Below are positions 22,331 through 27,345 of a stretch of 27,345 nucleotides of DNA, piece after piece. The number at the start of each line of letters is the position of its first letter. Positions within the stretch are counted from its first letter, which is position 1. Source of the DNA: JBFGCM01 sp041581135 (GTDB lineage Bacteria; Actinomycetota; Acidimicrobiia; Spongiisociales; UBA5794); NCBI GenBank assembly GCA_041581135.1, contig JBFGCM010000050.1, forward strand, positions 1 through 27,345, in the 5' to 3' direction. The translations under genes were made by a program, and so were the position numbers. The notes under the pieces are model-generated. The model worked only from the letters and a program-made list of their open reading frames with translations. It did no database searches and had not been told where the DNA came from.

Positions 22331-23131
22331 TCACGGAGCCAGGACGGCGAGACCGGTCACCAGCACGACGACGAGGCCGAGCACGATCTGTTGCGCGCCC
22401 AAGATGGCAACCCGCGGCGGTGGCAGACGAGTCGCCACTGCCTGGAACACCGCCAGCACCGCAATGCCGACGGCACCGAGGACCGGCGCCGCTCCGGCCG
22501 TGACCGCGGCCGTTGCGCCAGCGAGCGCAACGAGCTGGGACACGTCGCTCGCCACTGCACGGTGCGGGTGCCCCTTCAGGCGGAGGATCTGTACCCGCAC
22601 GAACGGGATGGAAGCGACCGCCCGGCTGGCGACAACGGCCCACAACCCGGTCGCCACGAGCGGGTCGGCCCCGCCGGCCAGGGCGATGGCGGCGGCGAAG
22701 GCGCCGATGCCGACGGTCCCCGCCAGCTCCGGGAAGACCCGGCGGCTGCGGCTGCGGGCGTCGTACCAGAGAGCCACCATCACGAGCGGCAGTGCTGCCA
22801 GCAACGGCACCCAGAAGGCACCGTCGGCCGTGATCGCGGCGATGCCGATCAGGAGCGCAACCAGAGCCAGCTCGCCGGTTGCGATGATGTCGGCCAGCCG
22901 GGTGCGCGCCAGGCGGCGACGTCGCCGGCGGTCGACCAGCCCCACCTTGAGCGGCGTGCGCACTACGAAGGAGGTCAGGGCTGCGGCCGCCAGCGCCAAC
23001 CCCGACACGCTCGGGGCGACGAGCAGGCCGAGTAGCGCGGGCTCCAGGGTCAAGCTCCACCCGCCGTGCTCCGTGGGTAGCGCAACCGAGCGCACAACGG
23101 ATCGCCGGTCGGCCGTCCCAGGGTGTGCCAC
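22331..23131 (-). CDS. YwiC-like integral membrane protein
   Basis: This 266-residue membrane protein has about seven to nine hydrophobic segments. The N-terminal motif LPTEHGGWSLTLEP (about 18-31) is the hallmark of the YwiC-like family (named after Bacillus subtilis YwiC, function unknown). The charged loop LKVGLVDRRRRRRLARTRLAD and VASIPFVRVQILRLKGHPH resemble the cytosolic loops of UbiA-like prenyltransferases, which may hint at a distant link, but no metal-binding NDxxD motif is found. The GTG at 23131 has TAGCCT six bases upstream, so the message should be leaderless. Divergent from the beta-glucosidase gene. Confidence 0.8.
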   Translation of the reverse strand: MAHPGTADRRSVVRSVALPTEHGGWSLTLEPALLGLLVAPSVSGLALAAAALTSFVVRTPLKVGLVDRRRRRRLARTRLADIIATGELALVALLIGIAAITADGAFWVPLLAALPLVMVALWYDARSRSRRVFPELAGTVGIGAFAAAIALAGGADPLVATGLWAVVASRAVASIPFVRVQILRLKGHPHRAVASDVSQLVALAGATAAVTAGAAPVLGAVGIAVLAVFQAVATRLPPPRVAILGAQQIVLGLVVVLVTGLAVLAP

Positions 23132-23137
23132 GCCGCC

Positions 23138-23143
23138 AGGCTA
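23138..23143 (-). promoter_or_regulatory. -10 box TAGCCT, six bases before the YwiC-like GTG
   Basis: The minus-strand reading is TAGCCT-GGCGGC-GTG. The same N6 spacer GGCGGC stands before the FetA-like GTG on the other strand. Confidence 0.5.
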
Positions 23144-23240
23144 CCGCCGCCTCCGCAGTGAGCATCCACCGCGAAAGGTCGATCGCTCCTCGGCCGGCCG
23201 GGCAGCCCCGATCGGGGCGGGGTTGGCCGGCGTCGGCTGC

Positions 23241-23246
23241 TAGCCT
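23241..23246 (+). promoter_or_regulatory. -10 box TAGCCT of the beta-glucosidase gene
   Basis: TAGCCT predicts transcription from about 23253, so the CebR/CelR-type operator at 23258-23271 would lie just downstream of the start site, where a bound repressor blocks elongation. Confidence 0.4.
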
Positions 23247-23257
23247 CGTGGCGGTAC

Positions 23258-23271
23258 TGGGAGCGCTCCCA
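23258..23271. promoter_or_regulatory. CebR/CelR-type LacI-family operator TGGGAGCGCTCCCA
   Basis: This perfect 14-bp palindrome is the consensus operator of the actinobacterial cellobiose repressors CebR (Streptomyces) and CelR (Thermobifida), as known from the literature. It lies 22 bases before the start codon of a GH3 beta-glucosidase, the expected target. The regulator itself is not in the window. Confidence 0.85.
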
Positions 23272-23293
23272 AGCCCCTACGAACGGTAATTCG

Positions 23294-25993
23294 ATGCGAA
23301 TGATATCGAGAGACATCGATTGCGACCAGTTGCCTACATGTGCGCGTCGGACGTCACCGACGGTCCGCCGTCTCCCGGCACCGCTCGCCATCGCCATGGC
23401 GCTGGTGTGGCTCCTGGTGGGCGCCGCCTGCACCGACGGAGACGACGCCGACGTAGTCCAGACCACCCAAGGCGCCGTGACCTCCACGACCGCGGTGGCC
23501 GACGAGACTCCCACTGCGGCGGCCCCGCCGGCCGCGTTGGCGCTCGACCCGGTCCCAGGAGAGATCTACTACGCGCCGTTTCCCGTGGCGATCACCCTCG
23601 ACGGTGACCTGTCGGATTGGGCCGGCGTACCGACGGTGGTCATCCCGCCGACCGCTGACGTCGTGATCGGCTCGACATCGGTCGAGTTCGCTGCCGCCGC
23701 AGATGACGAGTTCCTGTACCTCATGGGCGATGTCACCGATGCCCGGATCGTGACCGGCCAGCACGGGACCGACTACTGGAACGAGGACTCGGTCGAGTTC
23801 TACCTCAACGGTACCGGCGATCTGATGCTGGCGTCCTACACCGACGGGGTCGCTCAGATCACGGTGCCGCCGCTCAACGCCGGCCGCCCTGCCGAAGAGA
23901 TCGTGCTCGGCGGAATCCGGGCCGACTCGGCAGAGGCAACGGTCGTGGTCGAAGAGACGCCGGACGGCTACGTCGTGGAGATGGCGGTGCCCCTCAAGAA
24001 CCGGGTGTGGAACATTCAGCGCGAGCACGGGCGCTCGATCGGATTCCAGGTGCATCTCAACAGCGCATCGGAGTCGAGTCGCGACCTCAAGGTGATCTGG
24101 TCCAAGTTCGACACGGGCGACACGTCGTATCTCAACCCGAGTGTGTTCGGCCGGTTGACGTTCTTCCGGATCGGCGAGACCACTGTCGAGGTGGCGGCGG
24201 CGCCGCCGGATACCACGCCCCGCGAGCCCGTCCCCGACGACGCGCCGTATAGGCAGCCGGATCTGGCGATCTCCGAGCGGGTCGAGGACCTGCTGGCCAG
24301 GATGACGCTCGCCGAGAAGATCGGGCAGATGACCCTCGTCGAGAAGAACAGCATCGTGCCGGAGGACATCGCCACCCTCGGCATCGGTGGACTCCTCAGC
24401 GGCGGCGGCGGCTCGCCCCCGGAGAACAGCCCTGAAGCCTGGGCGGCGATGGTCACCGGGTTCCAGGAGTACGCGCTGCAGTCCCGACTCGGTGTGCCGT
24501 TGCTCTACGGGGTCGACGCAGTGCACGGCCACAACAACGTTCACGGTGCAGTGATCTTCCCCCACAACATCGGACTGGGCGCCGCCAACGACCCCGAGCT
24601 GATGGAGCGGATCGGTCAGGTCACCGCGGCGGAGATGATCGCCACCGGCATCTACTGGAACTACGCCCCGGCGGTATCGGTACCACGGGACATCCGGTGG
24701 GGCCGGACCTATGAGGGGTACTCGGAGGACCCCGCCGTGGTGTCGGAGTTGGGCGCCGCCTATCTGCGCGGTCTCCAGGGTGACGACCTGGCCGACCCGG
24801 CCACCGTGCTGGCAACGCCCAAGCACTACGTGGGTGACGGAGGCACTGTGTGGGGAAGCTCTGCAACCGGTGACTACCAGATCGACCAGGGGGTCACCGA
24901 GGTCGATGAGGCGGTGCTGCGTGCCGTCCACCTCCCCCCGTACCCCAGGGTCATCGACGAGGGAGCTCGCAGCATCATGGTCTCCTACTCGTCGTGGGGT
25001 GGCAGCAAGATGCACGCTCAGGAGTACCTCATCTCCGACGTCCTCAAGACCGAGCTCGGCTTCACCGGGTTCGTGCTCTCGGACTGGGGAGCGATCGACC
25101 AGATCACGAACGACTACTCCGAGGCAGTGACCACGGCGATCAACGCCGGCATCGACATGAACATGGTGCCGCACGACTACCGCCGCTTCATCACCACCCT
25201 CACCCAGGCCGTGGAAGCCGGCGCGGTCTCAGAGAAGCGGATCGACGATGCGGTGCGTCGCATCCTGACGGTGAAGCTGGAGCTTGGGTTGTTCGAGCGC
25301 CCGACCCCGGCCGACGACCTGTCGCCCGCAGTTGGGAGCGAGGACCATCGCGCCGTGGCGCGCGAGGCGGTCGCCAAGTCCCAGGTGTTGCTCGAGAACG
25401 AAGGCGGCCTGTTGCCGCTGGACCCCGACCTCCCCGCCCTCTACGTCGGTGGCGCCGCAGCCGACGACATCGGCATCCAGTCCGGCGGCTGGACCATCGA
25501 ATGGCAGGGAAGCAGCGGTGACATCACGGAGGGCACGAGCGTCCTGGAGGCGATTCGCGACACGGTCTCGGCGGAGACCACAGTGGTCTACGACGAGTTC
25601 GGTCGATTCGAAGCAACCGGCGGGCAGCTGGTGTGCGTGGGCGTCGTCGGTGAGGAACCCTACGCCGAGGGCTTCGGTGACGACGGCGAGCTGCGGTTGC
25701 CCGTCGGGGATGTACGGACGCTGAATCGTATGGCTGACCAGTGCGACCGGCTGGCGGTGATCCTCATCACCGGAAGGCCTCTCATCATCACCGACCACCT
25801 CGATGAGTGGGACGCCGTGGTGGCGGCCTGGCTACCCGGCACGGAAGGACACGGCGTCGCCGACGCGCTGTTCGGCGTCGAGCCCTACACGGGAGCCTTG
25901 CCGTTCACGTGGCCTCGCAGCGTCGACCAGCTCCCGATCGACGGCACAACGGAGCCGCTCTTCCCCCTCGGATTCGGCCTGCGCACCGGTTGA
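23294..25993 (+). CDS. Lipoprotein GH3 beta-glucosidase with CBM9-like N-domain
   Basis: The 899-residue exported enzyme has a basic N-tail, a hydrophobic segment (about 29-45) and a lipobox-like LVGAAC (C46), then a Thr/Ala-rich linker. A CBM9/DOMON-like domain (about 75-300) starts at LDGDLSDWAGVP and includes NEDSVEFYLNG. The GH3 N-domain (about 325-680) runs from RVEDLLARMTLAEKIGQMT through GVDAVHGHNNVHG to the nucleophile D597 in GFVLSDWGAI. The GH3 C-domain (about 690-895) has VGEEPYAEG (E787/E788, likely acid/base) and DALFGVEPYTGALPFTWPRS at the end. It should release glucose from cello-oligosaccharides or other beta-glucans at the cell surface. The -3 Gly of the lipobox is unusual, so a cleaved Sec peptide is possible. 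ATGs at 23294 and 23300 are both possible starts. It is probably repressed by a CebR/CelR-type regulator and induced by cellobiose. Confidence 0.9.
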   Translation: MRMISRDIDCDQLPTCARRTSPTVRRLPAPLAIAMALVWLLVGAACTDGDDADVVQTTQGAVTSTTAVADETPTAAAPPAALALDPVPGEIYYAPFPVAITLDGDLSDWAGVPTVVIPPTADVVIGSTSVEFAAAADDEFLYLMGDVTDARIVTGQHGTDYWNEDSVEFYLNGTGDLMLASYTDGVAQITVPPLNAGRPAEEIVLGGIRADSAEATVVVEETPDGYVVEMAVPLKNRVWNIQREHGRSIGFQVHLNSASESSRDLKVIWSKFDTGDTSYLNPSVFGRLTFFRIGETTVEVAAAPPDTTPREPVPDDAPYRQPDLAISERVEDLLARMTLAEKIGQMTLVEKNSIVPEDIATLGIGGLLSGGGGSPPENSPEAWAAMVTGFQEYALQSRLGVPLLYGVDAVHGHNNVHGAVIFPHNIGLGAANDPELMERIGQVTAAEMIATGIYWNYAPAVSVPRDIRWGRTYEGYSEDPAVVSELGAAYLRGLQGDDLADPATVLATPKHYVGDGGTVWGSSATGDYQIDQGVTEVDEAVLRAVHLPPYPRVIDEGARSIMVSYSSWGGSKMHAQEYLISDVLKTELGFTGFVLSDWGAIDQITNDYSEAVTTAINAGIDMNMVPHDYRRFITTLTQAVEAGAVSEKRIDDAVRRILTVKLELGLFERPTPADDLSPAVGSEDHRAVAREAVAKSQVLLENEGGLLPLDPDLPALYVGGAAADDIGIQSGGWTIEWQGSSGDITEGTSVLEAIRDTVSAETTVVYDEFGRFEATGGQLVCVGVVGEEPYAEGFGDDGELRLPVGDVRTLNRMADQCDRLAVILITGRPLIITDHLDEWDAVVAAWLPGTEGHGVADALFGVEPYTGALPFTWPRSVDQLPIDGTTEPLFPLGFGLRTG

Positions 25994-26006
25994 GCCGGTT
26001 CGGCTC
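25992..26006 (+). terminator. Possible short hairpin terminator after the beta-glucosidase
   Basis: GAGCCG (25992-25997) pairs with CGGCTC (26001-26006) around GTT, beginning inside the stop codon. It is short and lacks a T-run. The remaining bases up to about 26150 show no gene. Confidence 0.35.
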
Positions 26007-26151
26007 GGTCGGCGCGCATGCTTGCGTGTCTCCCATGGGACGCCGCCTCTCCATGGCCTTGTGGCTCTATCCGACGGAGCGGCTGACTGATTCACTGAGC
26101 GGGTGCGCCCAACGCGATGACGCAGGCGAGATAGTGGATCAGATTCGATTC

Positions 26152-26180
26152 TTGACACAGTCCGAACTCCGGCAGAAGAT
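26152..26180 (+). promoter_or_regulatory. Promoter of fur-katG, TTGACA-N17-GAAGAT
   Basis: This is the only consensus -35 box (TTGACA, 26152-26157) found in the window, at 17 bases from GAAGAT (26175-26180), which is six bases before the ATG at 26187. The fur message would be leaderless. The surrounding AT-rich stretch (about 26130-26160) could hold a Fur-type operator for autoregulation, but I cannot align it to a consensus with confidence. Confidence 0.5.
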
Positions 26181-26186
26181 GTGAGC

Positions 26187-26627
26187 ATGGCCGCACCGCC
26201 CCCCGTCGGATCAGCTGAATTGCTCCGCCGGCATGGCGTCCAGGTCACGGCTCAGCGGCTCGCCGTGCTCGAGGCGGTGGCCAGCCGACCGCACGGCTCG
26301 GCAGACGACGTGGCCGAGGCGGTCAGAGCCGAGATCGGTGCGATCTCACGCCAGGCCGTATACGACGCTCTCGGAGTGCTGGTCGAGAAGGGTCTGCTGC
26401 GGCGGATCCAGCCGGCCCGGTCTCCCGCCCGCTACGAGCATCGGGTGGGAGACAACCATCACCACTTGGTGTGCCGCACCTGCGGACGGATGGTCGACGT
26501 CGATTGCGCGGTGGGGACGGCGCCTTGCTTGGACGCCGCTGATGACCGGGGATACGAGATCGACGAGGCCGAGGTCATCTATTGGGGCCACTGTCCCACT
26601 TGTCGGGAGGCAGCAGGCGGCACGTGA
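26187..26627 (+). CDS. furA: Fur-family repressor (FurA/PerR-like) linked to katG
   Basis: This 146-residue regulator has an N-terminal winged helix (10-75, recognition helix near SRQAVYDALGVL) and a C-terminal metal-sensing domain with HHHLVCRTCGRMVDVDC (H91-H93, C96-x-x-C99) and HCPTC (C136-x-x-C139), the structural zinc site. The position directly before katG matches the furA-katG pair of mycobacteria and Streptomyces, where FurA represses katG and releases it on peroxide exposure. I chose the ATG at 26187 over a GTG two codons upstream because of the N6 spacing to the -10 box. The symbol is by synteny and family. 55 bases separate it from katG. Confidence 0.9.
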   Translation: MAAPPPVGSAELLRRHGVQVTAQRLAVLEAVASRPHGSADDVAEAVRAEIGAISRQAVYDALGVLVEKGLLRRIQPARSPARYEHRVGDNHHHLVCRTCGRMVDVDCAVGTAPCLDAADDRGYEIDEAEVIYWGHCPTCREAAGGT

Positions 26628-26682
26628 GCACGGCACGAAGCATCAGGGAAGTCCACCAGACGATCATTGCAGGAGGAGTGGA

Positions 26683-27345
26683 ATGAGCAACGAAGCGCAG
26701 GGCACGACGGTCACCAGCGACGAGCCGTCGGCCGCGAGGTGCCCGGTGATGCACACCGGCCATCAGGCCGTCGGGAGCACCGCCAACCAGCACTGGTGGC
26801 CGAACCAGCTGAATCTCAGGATCCTCCGCCAGAACCATCCCGCCGCGGACCCCCTGGGCGGCGACTTCGACTACGCGGCCGCGTTCAACAGCCTCGATTT
26901 CGATGCCCTCGCGGCCGACGTCGACGCCATCATGACCGACTCGAAGGACTGGTGGCCGGCCGATTACGGCCACTACGGCCCGTTCTTCATCAGGATGACG
27001 TGGCACGCCGCCGGCACGTACCGGATCGAAGATGGCCGTGGGGGTGGCGGTAGCGGAGCGCAGCGCTTCGCGCCCCTCAACAGCTGGCCGGACAACGCCA
27101 ACCTCGACAAGGCTCGCCGTCTGCTCTGGCCGATCAAGAAGAAGTACGGGCGGAACATCTCGTGGGCCGACCTGTTGATCTTCGCCGGCAACCGTGCATT
27201 GGAGACCATGGGCTTCACGACCTTCGGCTTCGGTGGCGGACGGCAGGACATCTGGGCGCCGGAAGAGGACGTCTACTGGGGCCCGGAGATGGTGTGGCTC
27301 GGCGACGAGCGCTACAGCGGTGACCGGGAGCTGCAGAAGCCCCTC
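26683..27345 (+). CDS. katG: Catalase-peroxidase KatG, N-terminal part (cut by the window end)
   Basis: The first 221 residues of a bifunctional heme catalase-peroxidase are present. CPVMH and WWPNQLNLRILRQN near the start and FFIRMTWHAAGTYR are diagnostic. The distal heme residues are R104, W107 and H108, numbered as in Mycobacterium tuberculosis KatG; W107 is the Trp of the family's Met-Tyr-Trp cofactor. The Tyr and Met of that cofactor and the proximal His lie beyond the window. The ATG is preceded by AGGAGGAG. It follows furA, probably in one transcript, and should be derepressed by peroxide. No frameshift is seen in the part present. Confidence 0.95.
   Translation, partial: MSNEAQGTTVTSDEPSAARCPVMHTGHQAVGSTANQHWWPNQLNLRILRQNHPAADPLGGDFDYAAAFNSLDFDALAADVDAIMTDSKDWWPADYGHYGPFFIRMTWHAAGTYRIEDGRGGGGSGAQRFAPLNSWPDNANLDKARRLLWPIKKKYGRNISWADLLIFAGNRALETMGFTTFGFGGGRQDIWAPEEDVYWGPEMVWLGDERYSGDRELQKPL

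Noticed and set aside
23354..25174. A 606-codon minus-strand open frame opposite the GH3 gene
   Set aside because: It is low-complexity R/G/H/V-rich shadow sequence; the plus strand carries all GH3 motifs.
1..27345. CRISPR array, insertion sequence, phage attachment site, tRNA or rRNA
   Set aside because: I looked for regularly spaced repeats, transposase genes with end repeats, cloverleaf genes and rRNA stretches and found none. Reading by eye can miss a degenerate tRNA.

Overview
The window is high-GC DNA, roughly two thirds G+C by eye. Both strands carry many genes with GTG or TTG starts, four-base ATGA/GTGA/TTGA overlaps, and -10 boxes of the form TANNNT placed directly in front of start codons. 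This, with a NarL-type two-component system, a fur-katG pair, a CebR/CelR-type operator and a YwiC-like protein, suggests an actinobacterium. My best guess is an Acidimicrobiia (Ilumatobacter-like) organism, but no rRNA, tRNA or other taxonomic marker is present to prove it.

Layout. Positions 1-27 are the tail of a plus-strand gene. 32-5183 (minus) hold a kinase-like/flippase-like membrane fusion, a membrane-anchored sulfatase-superfamily protein and an EamA permease. 5281-7753 is a small redox region: a zinc-ribbon protein, a DsbA-like protein, an AhpD-like protein whose CxxC motif reads Cys-x-x-TGA with a SECIS-like hairpin behind the TGA (a probable selenoprotein), a coupled thioredoxin, and a secreted protein read from the other side of a large convergent terminator. 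7902-9745 is a metallopeptidase overlapping an unknown protein gene. 9780-11723 encodes a Rieske domain fused to a full ThDP enzyme. 11808-17084 is a histidine kinase/response regulator pair followed by a MacB-like ABC transporter. The same palindrome, TCATCC-N4-GGATGA, stands at the same distance from a TACGnT -10 box in front of both units. 17157-18594 is a FetAB-like iron exporter. 18641-21773 is an esterase/ATP-grasp/esterase cassette of unknown function. 21822-22307 is Dps and 22331-23131 (minus) a YwiC-like membrane protein. 23294-25993 is a lipoprotein beta-glucosidase (CBM9-like plus GH3) behind a perfect CebR/CelR-type operator. 26187 to the end is fur followed by katG, cut off by the window edge.

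How the genes work together. Several units deal with peroxide, thiols and iron: the AhpD-like selenoprotein with its thioredoxin, the DsbA-like protein, FetAB, Dps, Fur and KatG. The two-component system very probably regulates itself and the adjacent ABC transporter. The GH3 gene probably belongs to a cellobiose-type LacI-family regulon whose regulator lies outside the window.

The most striking items are the Cys-x-x-Sec AhpD-like protein coupled to thioredoxin, the paired palindromes of the two-component system, the Rieske-ThDP fusion, the esterase/ATP-grasp/esterase cassette, and the repeated leaderless promoter geometry. I saw no insertion sequence, CRISPR array, tRNA or rRNA.
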